64,000 nt of DNA, taken from JAKIWV01 sp963773945. Lineage in GTDB: Archaea > Thermoplasmatota > Thermoplasmata > Lutacidiplasmatales > UBA184. The notes below the pieces were generated by a model. That model did not search any database, was not told where the DNA came from, and saw only the letters and a program-made list of their open reading frames with translations. Positions within the stretch are counted from its first letter, which is position 1. The number at the start of each line of letters is the position of its first letter. Below are positions 9,895-18,891 of the stretch, one piece after another. The DNA lies in assembly GCA_963773945.1 (NCBI GenBank), contig CAVZDD010000003.1, positions 702,951 through 766,950 on the forward strand. The letters run 5' to 3'. A program made the translations under genes and the position numbers.

Positions 9895-10824
9895 GTGTCG
9901 GTCCCTACCCCGTCGACTGCGCCGAATCCGCCGGTGTTCTTCCGGCGAAACTATCTCTGGGTTCTCGCGATTCTGGCCTTCGCCTACGGCCTCGTCGTCG
10001 TGCTGGTCCCCGTCCCCGCGATCGAGCTCCCTCTCGGGCTCCTGACCCTGCTCTTCTCCCCCGGCTACGCACTCGCCGCGCTCGCCCTCGGCCCCACCCC
10101 GCGTTGGCCGTGGACCCTCATGTTCCCGATGGTCGTCGGGCTCAGCGTCGCGTTTTCCGTGGGGGAAGGCCTCGTCCTGCTCGCGTTTCACTTGGGACTG
10201 CCGGCCGCGGTCTTCGCGCTCGTCTCTCTGGGTCTCATTATCATCGCGGTGGCTACTTTCCCCGCGGAGACGCCCCAATCGGCGTCCGAAGCCCGGTTCC
10301 AGAGCTTTCTCGCGGAGGAGCTCCAGCTGCCCGGTCACTCGCCCGGGCAGCGGGTGGCGGCGGTGGCGATCCTGCTCGCCATCGTCGTCGTCTTCGCGGG
10401 CATCGTGTACCTCGCCACGGTGACGCCCAACCAGCACCTCTCGGTATCGATGGGGATCGTGGGCCCAGACGGGTTCACCAACGGCCTCCCGACGTCGGGG
10501 GTGCCGGGGGGTGCTCTCACGGTCAAGGTGACGGTGGGGAACAACGCGACGCAACAGCCGCTGATTCTCGTCGTCCAGTCGGCGGCCAATAACACGGCGC
10601 CATCGAGTTACAAGACCATTCCCTGGAAGGTTCCGCTGGCGCTCGGCAACAACACGACCAGCAGCGACACCGTCCCGCTCCTCGCGAAGGCAACGGCGAC
10701 GGTGAACGTGACGTTCGAGTTCGCCGTCCAGGGGACTTACAACCTCTACTTCTACCTCGAGAGCCCGATTGGGGCGATCCTGCAAGAGAGTAGCTTCTCG
10801 ACCACAATCACCCCATTGACATGA
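9895..10824 (+). CDS. DUF1616-type membrane protein with extracellular beta domain
   Basis: 309 residues. Four hydrophobic helices occupy about residues 15-120, with PLGLLTLLFSPGYAL, the hallmark of the archaeal DUF1616 membrane proteins that often sit in glycan or cell-surface loci. A charged cytoplasmic stretch (about 125-155) and a further helix lead to a C-terminal exported domain (about 185-309) rich in V, T and N with CARDB-like strands. The GTG start at 9895 is supported by a TATA-like element 27 bases upstream. The function of DUF1616 is not known; neighbours suggest surface assembly. Confidence 0.7.
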   Translation: MSVPTPSTAPNPPVFFRRNYLWVLAILAFAYGLVVVLVPVPAIELPLGLLTLLFSPGYALAALALGPTPRWPWTLMFPMVVGLSVAFSVGEGLVLLAFHLGLPAAVFALVSLGLIIIAVATFPAETPQSASEARFQSFLAEELQLPGHSPGQRVAAVAILLAIVVVFAGIVYLATVTPNQHLSVSMGIVGPDGFTNGLPTSGVPGGALTVKVTVGNNATQQPLILVVQSAANNTAPSSYKTIPWKVPLALGNNTTSSDTVPLLAKATATVNVTFEFAVQGTYNLYFYLESPIGAILQESSFSTTITPLT

Positions 10825-10948
10825 GCCCAGCGGCCCCGTCAGGGAGCCGAGGGGGGATTCATGCCGGCCGGGGCCCAGGCCGGGAGGGGGGATCGGTGCC
10901 GGCCCGAATCGGAGCCAACGAGAGGGCTCGGACGCCCCGCTCCCCCGC

Positions 10949-11452
10949 CTAGCTCGTCCCCGCGTGGGGGATATTCTCGATCTGGTAGACCGAGAAGACC
11001 GGGTTGGAGTAGAGCAATTCGAAGTCGTACGGGTTCGAGAACTTCTCCAAGTTCTGCACCGGGATCGCCTCGTGCGGCTGGTCGTTGTTGGGGCCGAAGA
11101 ACAACGGTGGGGGGTAGCGCGTCGTCATGTGCACGTCGAGGACGACGTACTGGCCGACGAAGACCCGGGCGAGGAGCGTGGCGTTGAAGGTGGTGTTGGC
11201 AAACATCGCGTACGAATCCCAGACCATCTCGAAGTGCGCGAACCCGCCGAAAACCGAATAGGCGAGGTAGTCGCCCCAGATCTGTTCGGACGGGTCCATG
11301 TGCACGCTCGCCCACATACCGGCGTCGTAGGCATTCTCATTGATGTAGAGCGGCGAGTCGATGGAGACACCGCTCGGGGCAGGGGAGAACTGGTCGCGCG
11401 TGCTCAGCGGGACCAGTTCGCCCCCGCCGACGACGATCACGCACAGCACCAT
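10949..11452 (-). CDS. extracytoplasmic C-terminal part of split membrane protein
   Basis: 167 residues starting with a hydrophobic helix (MVLCVIVVGGGE) followed by an exported, aromatic-rich domain ending in LLYSNPVFSVYQIENI. It begins 8 bases after the stop of the large membrane protein at 11461. Its frame is open upstream to about 11543 and reads through a plausible full transmembrane segment (ARTRAVALAMVLCV). I think it is the displaced C-terminal domain of that protein, moved by a single-base indel in the cccgggcgg run. Archaeal membrane glycosyltransferase-like proteins often have this last-helix-plus-external-domain plan. If there is no error it would be a separate small anchored protein. 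Confidence 0.6.
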   Translation of the reverse strand: MVLCVIVVGGGELVPLSTRDQFSPAPSGVSIDSPLYINENAYDAGMWASVHMDPSEQIWGDYLAYSVFGGFAHFEMVWDSYAMFANTTFNATLLARVFVGQYVVLDVHMTTRYPPPLFFGPNNDQPHEAIPVQNLEKFSNPYDFELLYSNPVFSVYQIENIPHAGTS

Positions 11453-11460
11453 CGCCAGCG

Positions 11461-12876
11461 CTACCGCCCGGGTCCGGGCACCCGGTGCCGGATTGGGAGC
11501 CGCGGGAGGTCCCGCGGCGCGTGCGCCGGCAGTTCAACGCGCGGTCGGAGTAGGCGGTTCGTGAGGTACCAGGCCCCCGCGGGCGCGAAGAAGACTCCCA
11601 CGAACTCGAACTCCCGGAGGGCGAGGAAGCTGAAGCCGGTCGAGAGGAACGGGATCGAGAAGATCCCGACGAGGGTCGAACTCACGATCCCGAAAGTGAT
11701 GAACGCGAGTTGGTCGAAACGGTACGTCCGGACGAGCGTCAGCATCGCGAGCCCGCCGCTCACGACGATTGCCGCGACGATCCAGGCGACCTCATACAAG
11801 GGGAATGTGCCGCCGGGAGCCGCCGCGACGGCGCGACCCGCCGCGGGCATGAGCACCGCATGGACGTTGAGGACGAGGATTGCGTACTCCTTCAGGATCA
11901 CCGGGCGGCTCACCAGGGCGACCCAGATGAGCAACATCGTGAGCACGGCGAAGAACATCGTGAACGAGCGGAGGTTCGGGTACGGATCGCGCCGCCGGAT
12001 GATCCACGGGAGGACGGCGAGGCCGAACAGCATGGCGATGAGCAGGTACGTCGTCACGTAGTGGCTCACGACGACCATCGCCGCGGCCGCGATGAACATC
12101 GCGCGGAGAAACCACGTCTCCGAGGTCGCCGACGACGTCGCGAGGAACCCCAGGAGCACGACCGCCAGGATGAACCAGAGGACGGCGAAGTCCGTCTGGG
12201 TGGGGACGTTCATCTGGATGGAGGGCACGGTGAGGTAGAAGAGTACCGCGAGCGGGGCGGGGCGCGAGCCGAAGAGGCGTACGCAGAACGCGTAGATTGC
12301 GCAGGGAATCACGAGCAGCCGCAGGAGCTCGAACGCCCACAGGAACGTCTGGTTCAGCGGGATGCCCGTGAGCGAGGGGACCAGCGCGTTGTAGACGGCC
12401 CCGCCGGGATAGAAGCTGTAGATCTTCGCCTGAGCAGAGACGTCGACCAGCGGCTGCCAGGAGTGGGTGGTCAGGACGGACTGGGCGAACTGGAGGTTGT
12501 AGATCGCGTCCCGGCTGAACGGAAGACCGTAGGGGCTGAAGAGCGGGTAGAGGAAGACGATGAGGAACACTGGGAGCATGAGGTACAGGACCGGGACACG
12601 GCGGACCGCCGTAACGTAGAACGGGGCCGCGGCCGACGCGAGGGAGAGGACCAGGAGGACCCGCGTGGGGATGATGCCGAGGAGGAACGAGACGCCGTGG
12701 AACTTGAATTCGTAGAGGATGAGGGCAACCCCGAGGAAGCCGAGTAGCGAGAAGAGGAGCGCGACGAGCGAGGCGGTAGGGCCGGGCGGGTAGTCCGTCG
12801 AGGGTCCTTCTCTCGGAAAGGCGTCCGTTGCGGGCGGGGCGGTGGCGCTCGTGACCGACGAGGCGGCGGCGCTCAC
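11461..12876 (-). CDS. polytopic membrane protein, glycosyltransferase/oligosaccharyltransferase-like
   Basis: About 471 residues from GTG 12876, with roughly 12 hydrophobic helices and short Arg-containing loops. An acidic-aromatic luminal loop after the second or third helix (YGLPFSRDAIYNLQFAQSVL) resembles the first external loop of GT-C enzymes, which use lipid-phosphate sugar donors, but I cannot name the family. The start is chosen because GTG at 12876 overlaps the stop of the upstream epimerase remnant by 4 bases (gtga), implying coupled translation. The frame could extend to 13083, but that part lies over the epimerase and is not protein-like. The stop at 11461 is probably premature; see the fragment at 10949-11452. 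Confidence 0.65.
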   Translation of the reverse strand: MSAAASSVTSATAPPATDAFPREGPSTDYPPGPTASLVALLFSLLGFLGVALILYEFKFHGVSFLLGIIPTRVLLVLSLASAAAPFYVTAVRRVPVLYLMLPVFLIVFLYPLFSPYGLPFSRDAIYNLQFAQSVLTTHSWQPLVDVSAQAKIYSFYPGGAVYNALVPSLTGIPLNQTFLWAFELLRLLVIPCAIYAFCVRLFGSRPAPLAVLFYLTVPSIQMNVPTQTDFAVLWFILAVVLLGFLATSSATSETWFLRAMFIAAAAMVVVSHYVTTYLLIAMLFGLAVLPWIIRRRDPYPNLRSFTMFFAVLTMLLIWVALVSRPVILKEYAILVLNVHAVLMPAAGRAVAAAPGGTFPLYEVAWIVAAIVVSGGLAMLTLVRTYRFDQLAFITFGIVSSTLVGIFSIPFLSTGFSFLALREFEFVGVFFAPAGAWYLTNRLLRPRVELPAHAPRDLPRLPIRHRVPGPGR

Positions 12877-13448
12877 GCGGGTTCCCCTGCCCCGAGAACT
12901 GGATTGGTCCCCGAACCACCCGCTCTCGCGGCCCCCTTCGTCACCGGCCGCCCGCAGTGCCACGCGCACTGTCTCGCCAGCCCACCCTCGAATTCGACCC
13001 GCGGACGGAAGCCGAACGTCCAGGGGGCTCGGCAAGTGTCGGCCGGCGTGGCGCGAAGGCTCCCCGGCGGGAGCGGACGACACCGGATTCGCACCGGCTT
13101 GCCCGTGACCCTCCGGATCGCTTCGACCGCATCGATCAGGCCAACCGGCAACCCTCGGCCCAGGTTATAAACCTCGCCAGTAGACTTGACGTCCGCTGAC
13201 CGGGCAATCCCGCGTACGGTGCTTCTGATGGGCGCGAGGCAACGCACGTCGGCCCCGCGGACGGAGAATCGAGGACGCGCGAGGCCGTCCCGAAGTTCGC
13301 CCCGCTGGACCCCGGCGGGGTTGTTCGGCGCCATAGCGTCGAAGCCCAGGACCCGGTCCCCTCGGCCCAACCGGGGTTCGCTGATGGAGCCTTCAATGAC
13401 ATCGGCCGACTCCGTGACGATCGAGTCGACCACGAGGCGCGGCGACAT
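12873..13448 (-). pseudogene. NDP-sugar epimerase/dehydratase remnant with internal deletion
   Basis: 191 codons against about 310-330 in intact extended-SDR epimerases. The N-terminal part has GRGDRVLGFDAM and a matching second Rossmann strand region, but the glycine-rich NAD loop is unrecognisable. The text then jumps from the strand near residue 100 straight to GEVYNLGRGLPVGLIDAVEAI and GKPVRIRCRPLPPG, the C-terminal sugar-binding part. The central region with the catalytic Ser/Thr and YxxxK is missing. The end overlaps the next gene by gtga. I read it as a decayed gene whose job may be covered by the epimerases at 25116-26075 and 27660-28541. Confidence 0.65.
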
Positions 13449-13592
13449 CCGTTCCCCGCTTAACCTTAACCGTGAACTACGGGGAATCTGACACTCTGGC
13501 AGAGAGAGCGGCAGGGTTCTCTAGCCATCGTCGTTGGAGATCGCCTGTTTTACGCGACGTCCGGGTACACGACGGCTCATTCGGAGCGGATG

Positions 13593-13602
13593 GGCATAAG
13601 TA
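13593..13602 (+). promoter_or_regulatory. TATA box for the phosphoesterase-Kelch gene
   Basis: gcataagta is centred about 26 bases before the GTG at 13624, the spacing that gives a leaderless archaeal transcript. It supports the GTG start of the downstream gene. Confidence 0.5.
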
Positions 13603-13623
13603 CAGAACGCGGGTGGTCCGGCA

Positions 13624-16575
13624 GTGGAGACTCACCGGGGAAGGCGCGGCCGGACAACCCGAGGGTTGCGTCCAATCGTCAGGGCCCGAGGACCCCGAGG
13701 GGAGGGCGAGCGCCTCCGTCCGGAGATCGCCTCCATCCTCTTCTGTGCCGTCGTCCTCCTGATGCTGACCTCCGTGGGGGATCGACCGGCCCTGGCCCTG
13801 CGTCCCAGTGCGCCGGCGACCCACATCGAGGCGGCGGTTTCGGTCACGTTCCCTACGCCGATCCGCCACGTGTTCGTCATCGACATGGACATCGGGGAGA
13901 ACACGTTCGTTCTGCAAGACCTCGCCTTCGAGAAGTACCTCTCGCAGAACTTCTCTTACGCGTCCAACTTCTACAACTACTGCACCCCGCAGGCGGCTAA
14001 CTACATCGCGATCAACGCCGGGACCATCGACCAATGTGGCAACAGAGACTCGCCATCGGGCCAGTACGACGACACCAACATTGGCAGCCTCGCCTCCGCG
14101 GCCAACGAGACGTGGATGGACTTCGAGCAGGGGATGCCGACGCCTTGTGACGCCAGCAACGCGACGCCTTACCAGGCGAGCGCCAATCCCTTCCTCTACT
14201 TCGCGGACATCTACGGCAACTCGACCGTGTGTCAACAGCACGACGTGAGCTTTCAGGCCTGGTACGCCGATGTCAACGCGAGCACGACGAACGCCTCGGC
14301 GATCCCCAACTACGCGTTCTTCGTCCCGGACCTCGCCGACGACAGCGACCAATTGAACCACAACAGCTCCGACTCATGGCTGGCCCAGTTCGTCTACGAC
14401 AACTTCCTGCGCCAGCCGTTCATGAACGACTCGGTGCTCTTCATCACGTACGCCGAAGGAACGGTGTACACCAACCCCCCGACGTTCGGCTACATCCCCG
14501 ACCCCTTCACCGGCGGTGCGGTTCCGCTGTTCGTGATCAGCCCGTATTCGGTGGGCGGCCCTGACACCGCGCTCAACCAGACGTACGCGAACGACAGTTG
14601 CCCGTTCTCTCTCCTCAACACGACGGAGTACCTCCTGGGCCTCAATAGCACCGGCGGCAGCGGCCAATACGACGGGAAGCTCGGATACACCGCGATGACC
14701 GGGCTCTTCAACTTCAGCGTGGCCCGATCGATGCCGCTCCCGCCGTACAACTGGACGCTCGTCTCCTCGAGTCCCAGCTCCCCCTCGCCGCGCTCGGGCC
14801 CCGCCGTCACGTACGACGCCCGCGACGGCTACGTCCTCCTCTTCGGCGGCCAGAATGCGACCAGCCAGTACAACGACACCTGGACGTACCAAAGCGGAAC
14901 GTGGGGCAAGATCGCGTCAGCGACCGGCCCCTCGCCCCGGGCGGGAGCCGCCCTCGCGTACGACGCGAACTGCGGGTGCGCGGTGCTCTACGGCGGCCGC
15001 TCGGGGAACCAGAGCTACAGTGACACCTGGAAGTTCCAGGACGGGGTCTGGACGAACCTGACGTCCGAAGTCGGCACCGGCCCCGGGGGGCTCGCGTGGG
15101 CGAGCCTCGCCTACAACCCCGAGACCGGCGAACTCGTCCTCTTCGGCGGTGCCTATGGGGGCGTAGGGTCCAACGCGAGCACGTACTCGAACGTCGGAGC
15201 CACCTGGCTCCTCACCGGGAATCTCTCCGGGACTTGGACGCAAACGGTTCAAACGGGCCCCGGCCCGGCACCGCGGGACGAGGCGACGCTCGTCTACGAT
15301 ACGTCGCTGAAATACGTCGTGCTGTTCGGCGGGCAGAACAACACGACGGCGATGGGAGACACCTGGCTCCTCGAGGGCCAGGAATGGACGTCGGTCCCGC
15401 CGATCACTTCGAAGTTCGTGCCTCCCGAGGCCGGGGCGGTGGCGGACTACGACAACGCGTTGGGGGGCGTGGTCCTCTTCGGCGGGAGCAACAACACCGC
15501 CTACCTCAACACGACCTGGATCCTCCTGCAGAAGACGTGGCACCTGGCGTGGGCCTGGCCGGGACCCACCCAGCGCGCTCTCGCGGGGGGCGCCTATGAC
15601 CCGCTGCAAAATATCTTCGTGCTCTTCGGCGGCCGCGTCTCGCAGAATGGGACGCAGCTCAAGGACACCTGGGTCTTCTGTGCGGCCGCCCCCCCATGCG
15701 GCGTTGCGCCGCCCACGTACGCCGTGACGTTCTCGGAAGCGGGTCTGCCGGCCGGCGTGCGCTGGGCGGCGACCCTCGGGGGCGCGACAGAGAACTCCAC
15801 GAAGAGCTCGATCACGTTCGCCGAGTGGGACGGGTACTATCCGTACCACATCGCCCCGGTCCGCGGGTACGCGCCGAGCCCATCGAACGAGTCGGTGCTG
15901 GTCAGCGGGAATGCCGCCACCGTCGAGATCACGTTCCGCCTGGTCTCCGGGCATCAATTACCTGTCTCTTACACGTTGCTCGAGGAGATCGGCGTCGGGG
16001 TAATCGTCCTCTCCGCGGTGGTCGTCTTCGTGGTGCTTCTGGCGCGGCGGAAGCCGCCGCCCGGCACTCCACCGCCGTCCGCACCTTCGACGAGGCCCCG
16101 GCCACCCTCGTCGCCCCCGCGGAGCCCCCCGCCCGGTTCGCCGCCAACGTCCACGCCTTCGACGGGGCCCCGGCCACCCTCGTCTCTCCCGCGGAACCCC
16201 CCGCCCGGTACGCCGCCACCGTCCGCACCCTCGACGGGGCCCCGGCTATCCTCGTCGCCCCCGCAGAACCTGCCGTCCGGTACGCCGCCACGGTCCGTAC
16301 CTTCGAAGCGGCCTCGGCCATCCGCGTCGCCCTCGCAGAACCCCCCGCCCGGTACGCCGCCACCGTCCGCACCCTCGAAGCGGCCTCGGCCATCCACGTC
16401 GCCCTCGCAGAACCCCCCGCCCGGTACGCCGCCACCGTCCGCCCCTTCGAAGCGACCTCGGCCATCCTCATCGCCCCCGCAGAATCCCCCGTCCGGTTCG
16501 CCGCCACCGTCCGTACCTTCGAAACGGCCTCGGCCGGCTCGGCTGCGACCACGGAGCCCGCCGCCCGCCGAGTGA
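13624..16575 (+). CDS. phosphoesterase-like/Kelch fusion with ETGLP module, TM anchor and Pro-rich repeat tail
   Basis: 983 residues. After a basic N-terminus and signal helix (about 37-55) comes a phosphoesterase-superfamily domain (about 75-365): RHVFVIDMDIGEN, a Cys-containing NYIAINAGTIDQCG, FITYAEG and FVISPYSVGG. Compared with the protein at 3136-4437, VIVMEN is VIDMDIGEN and VYDEG is TYAEG, so a metal-binding Asp is lost. Residues about 380-700 are Kelch repeats (YDARDGYVLLFGG, DTW) forming a propeller, then one module (FSEAGLPAGVRW), a transmembrane helix (about 785-805), RRK, and seven 24-residue Pro-rich repeats that should be cytoplasmic. Likely a surface binding protein rather than an active phosphatase. 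A TATA box 26 bases upstream supports the GTG start. Confidence 0.8.
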   Translation: METHRGRRGRTTRGLRPIVRARGPRGEGERLRPEIASILFCAVVLLMLTSVGDRPALALRPSAPATHIEAAVSVTFPTPIRHVFVIDMDIGENTFVLQDLAFEKYLSQNFSYASNFYNYCTPQAANYIAINAGTIDQCGNRDSPSGQYDDTNIGSLASAANETWMDFEQGMPTPCDASNATPYQASANPFLYFADIYGNSTVCQQHDVSFQAWYADVNASTTNASAIPNYAFFVPDLADDSDQLNHNSSDSWLAQFVYDNFLRQPFMNDSVLFITYAEGTVYTNPPTFGYIPDPFTGGAVPLFVISPYSVGGPDTALNQTYANDSCPFSLLNTTEYLLGLNSTGGSGQYDGKLGYTAMTGLFNFSVARSMPLPPYNWTLVSSSPSSPSPRSGPAVTYDARDGYVLLFGGQNATSQYNDTWTYQSGTWGKIASATGPSPRAGAALAYDANCGCAVLYGGRSGNQSYSDTWKFQDGVWTNLTSEVGTGPGGLAWASLAYNPETGELVLFGGAYGGVGSNASTYSNVGATWLLTGNLSGTWTQTVQTGPGPAPRDEATLVYDTSLKYVVLFGGQNNTTAMGDTWLLEGQEWTSVPPITSKFVPPEAGAVADYDNALGGVVLFGGSNNTAYLNTTWILLQKTWHLAWAWPGPTQRALAGGAYDPLQNIFVLFGGRVSQNGTQLKDTWVFCAAAPPCGVAPPTYAVTFSEAGLPAGVRWAATLGGATENSTKSSITFAEWDGYYPYHIAPVRGYAPSPSNESVLVSGNAATVEITFRLVSGHQLPVSYTLLEEIGVGVIVLSAVVVFVVLLARRKPPPGTPPPSAPSTRPRPPSSPPRSPPPGSPPTSTPSTGPRPPSSLPRNPPPGTPPPSAPSTGPRLSSSPPQNLPSGTPPRSVPSKRPRPSASPSQNPPPGTPPPSAPSKRPRPSTSPSQNPPPGTPPPSAPSKRPRPSSSPPQNPPSGSPPPSVPSKRPRPARLRPRSPPPAE
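16054..16557 (+). repeat. seven tandem 72-bp repeats encoding a Pro/Ser/Arg tail
   Basis: Seven in-frame units of 72 bases encode 24-residue repeats of the form PPPGTPPPSAPSKRPRPSxSP. Units 4 to 6 are most alike (the KRPRPS form) and the outer units diverge, consistent with expansion from the centre. The repeat is part of the coding region at 13624-16575. Confidence 0.85.
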
Positions 16576-17332
16576 CCGGCTCACGGGGGCGTCTCCGCCC
16601 GGTTCGGGTACCGGGAACGGGGGACCAGCGGACCGGCAGCCCGAACCTCTCCATGCCCTTGCACGGCCAGGGCTTGGTCGAGCGCGGCGGAGACCCGGGG
16701 GACGGATCGATCACGCCGGGCTACAGCGCCCAACACCTGGCGATGCGGAGGAACCCCCCTCCCTCTCGACGCCCTACGGCGGTGTCCCGCCTCCGGAACT
16801 CGGTACGGGGAAGCGCGTCCATTGACCGCGGAGCCGCGGATCGAGCGCATCGCGGAGGCCGTCGGAGCTCACGCTCACACTGACCACGAATAGGATGGGC
16901 GTGGGCCCGGGATACGCGAGGGGGACCCCACTCCTGGCTCACCCGCGGGTGGGGCGACTCCGATGGCCCGTCGAGGCAAGGTCGGCGTGCCCAAGGTCAA
17001 TTTGCGGGCCTCCAAAGGTATAAGAGGCGCGCATTTGTGCGTATGCCCCCCTGGAAAAAGGTAGGCAGCTTCCTTGGCAGACGCATGTGGATTGGATCCT
17101 GCGACCGGTGCCTGGCACGACGATGCCCGAGGCGGTGCCCTTGACACTTATCCGGCGGCCCGGGAGTACCTCCGGGGACTCATGAGTTCGGTCGCCCCTC
17201 TCACAGGAACGCCGCACCACGGTGTAGCGAGGCTGAATCCGTGACGGGTGGCCCGGGCTCACTGCCCACATCGGGGGGAGCGCGGCTCGACGGCTGCGCC
17301 GTAGAGCCGCGCGGGGCGGTTGGTCGCTCGGG
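16576..17332. other. long intergenic region with TATA box
   Basis: About 750 bases between two exoprotein genes. I can support one TATA box (aaaggtataag, 17014-17023) followed by a possible leaderless small ORF at 17043-17144. The Arg-rich text just before 17333 (about 17285-17330) reads in frame with the next gene like the positive end of a signal peptide. No other gene is evident. Confidence 0.4.
17043..17144 (+). CDS. candidate small Cys-rich protein
   Basis: 33 residues: MPPWKKVGSFLGRRMW, then Cys at 20, 23, 28 and 32 (C-x2-C-x4-C-x3-C) among Arg residues, followed by tga. A TATA box centred at about 17020 places the predicted transcription start almost exactly at the ATG, as in other leaderless genes here. 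Four closely spaced cysteines suggest a zinc knuckle. The ORF is too short to trust on coding statistics and could be chance. Confidence 0.3.
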   Translation: MPPWKKVGSFLGRRMWIGSCDRCLARRCPRRCP

Positions 17333-18682
17333 GTGCCATATGCCCTTCTGTCGGTGATTGTCCTCCTCGCGGCGTCGCTGAGTGCTGGGGCAGCATTGGC
17401 CGCGTCGGCCAGCCTCGATACGCTGACCCTCAAGGTGGGCACCGCGTCGGCCGAGCCGACCGATTTCTGGGGGATGAACCTCGCTGACAGCGCTTCCGCC
17501 GGCTCGGATGTGGCGGCGACCTTGCTCGAGACACCAACAACGGTGCTGGTCTACCCGGCCGGCAACCTTACGGAGCGGACCGATTTCATGACGAACACCA
17601 TCTACGCTCCGCACACCGCGCAGAAGTCCGTGGTGACGGTCCAGGACTTCATCTCCTACTGTGAGGCGATCTCCTGCGAGGCAATCCTGGAGCTGCCGAT
17701 GGAGATCGACAACGTCTCGATGACGGCTGCTCAAGCGGAGTACGTAGTCAATACGCTGGGCTTCCATCCCGCCTACTTCGCGTACGGCAACGAGCCCTCC
17801 GGCTGGAAGTGTTACGGACTCTCCTGGAGCGCCCAGGCGTCCGGGCACAGCTGCAACACCGGGGGAACCACGCCCATCAAGTTCGCCAACGAAACGCAGG
17901 CGGCGATCTCCGCGGTCTCGGCCGCGTTGGGCTCCCAAGCGCCACCCGCCCTATGCATGAGCCAGGGCACGGGCAGTGGCTGGCAGAACGATACGCCGTG
18001 GCTCGACGCCCTCGTGGCCAATTCCTACGACAACACGAACTGTGCGGCATACGCCATGCACATGAAGGCCGCGCATTCCCAGATCGGCGACCCGACACTG
18101 GCCAACTTCTACGCAACGCTGACGGGCCCCCAGGGGTTGCCGGCCGACTACCAGAACCTGAGCGTGCTCACAAACGGGAAGCCGCTGCTCGTGACCGAGC
18201 TCGGTTGGACGACGCCGCACTCCGTCTTCGAGCCCGTCTTCAACGGGACCTGGGCCGAGAACCTCGTGCAGACCGGGCTTATCGTGGAGGCGATGCAGAA
18301 CGTCGTCCCCGACATCTCCTGGTGGGCGTGGAACGAGGGCGGGAGCCTCCACAATTACAACCAGTCCTCCTTCTGGTCGATCTACACGAACCTCATGACG
18401 CGGCTCGGACCGGTCTGGTACTCGACCCAGTTCACGGGCCAGCGGGGCGTCTTCGCGGAGGTCACCAAGAACGGGTCCGCGTGGACCGTGCTCATCGTCA
18501 GCACCAACATCCAGCGGGGGTTCACGATCTCGCTCAAGAAGACGGGGATCCCGTTGTCGGAGGCCGCCACCATTTACACGGTGACCGCATCCGGGACGGC
18601 CACCGCGTCCGTGGGGGGCCTCTCCGGCGGCGTCACGCTGCCCCACCAATCGGTGGTCCTGATCACCCTCGGCTCCTCGTAG
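17333..18682 (+). CDS. secreted glycoside-hydrolase-like protein (paralogue 3)
   Basis: 449 residues from GTG 17333: a signal helix (ALLSVIVLLAASL), then a compact clan-A-like glycosidase domain. Motifs: DFWGMNLAD, FAYGNEPSGW at the strand-4 position with the acid/base Glu intact, LLVTELGW at the strand-7 nucleophile, and WWAWNEGG near strand 8. Unlike the proteins at 5026 and 6883 it keeps both catalytic carboxylates and has no C-terminal modules, ending in a small beta-sandwich (about 365-449). The n-region from GTG is short and uncharged, while the in-frame text just upstream is Arg-rich, so the true start may lie further upstream with a rare codon or an indel. Likely an active secreted glycosidase; substrate unknown. 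Confidence 0.75.
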   Translation: MPYALLSVIVLLAASLSAGAALAASASLDTLTLKVGTASAEPTDFWGMNLADSASAGSDVAATLLETPTTVLVYPAGNLTERTDFMTNTIYAPHTAQKSVVTVQDFISYCEAISCEAILELPMEIDNVSMTAAQAEYVVNTLGFHPAYFAYGNEPSGWKCYGLSWSAQASGHSCNTGGTTPIKFANETQAAISAVSAALGSQAPPALCMSQGTGSGWQNDTPWLDALVANSYDNTNCAAYAMHMKAAHSQIGDPTLANFYATLTGPQGLPADYQNLSVLTNGKPLLVTELGWTTPHSVFEPVFNGTWAENLVQTGLIVEAMQNVVPDISWWAWNEGGSLHNYNQSSFWSIYTNLMTRLGPVWYSTQFTGQRGVFAEVTKNGSAWTVLIVSTNIQRGFTISLKKTGIPLSEAATIYTVTASGTATASVGGLSGGVTLPHQSVVLITLGSS

Positions 18683-18891
18683 GCTGCGGGGAGAGGGCCG
18701 CGGACGACCCCCTCACCGATTTCACCGCCGTTCCCTTCCGACGTGTCGCCTCACCAGGGCCCGTAGGGGTCGGCGTCGACGGGAGCTCGCGCGGTTGACG
18801 CCGGACGGGTCGGTAGCCGAAGGCGTGCATGAGCCCCCGGTTGCAAGCCCAAAAAGGTGCCGCCCGGAGTGGGTAGCCTTCCCCACCGAAG

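Noticed and set aside
11710..12747. Plus-strand frame of 345 codons opposite the polytopic membrane protein
   Set aside because: Composition of charged residues only; shadow of membrane codons.
16054..16557. Regularly spaced repeats as a CRISPR array
   Set aside because: Units are contiguous 72-base coding repeats without spacers, in frame with the protein at 13624-16575.
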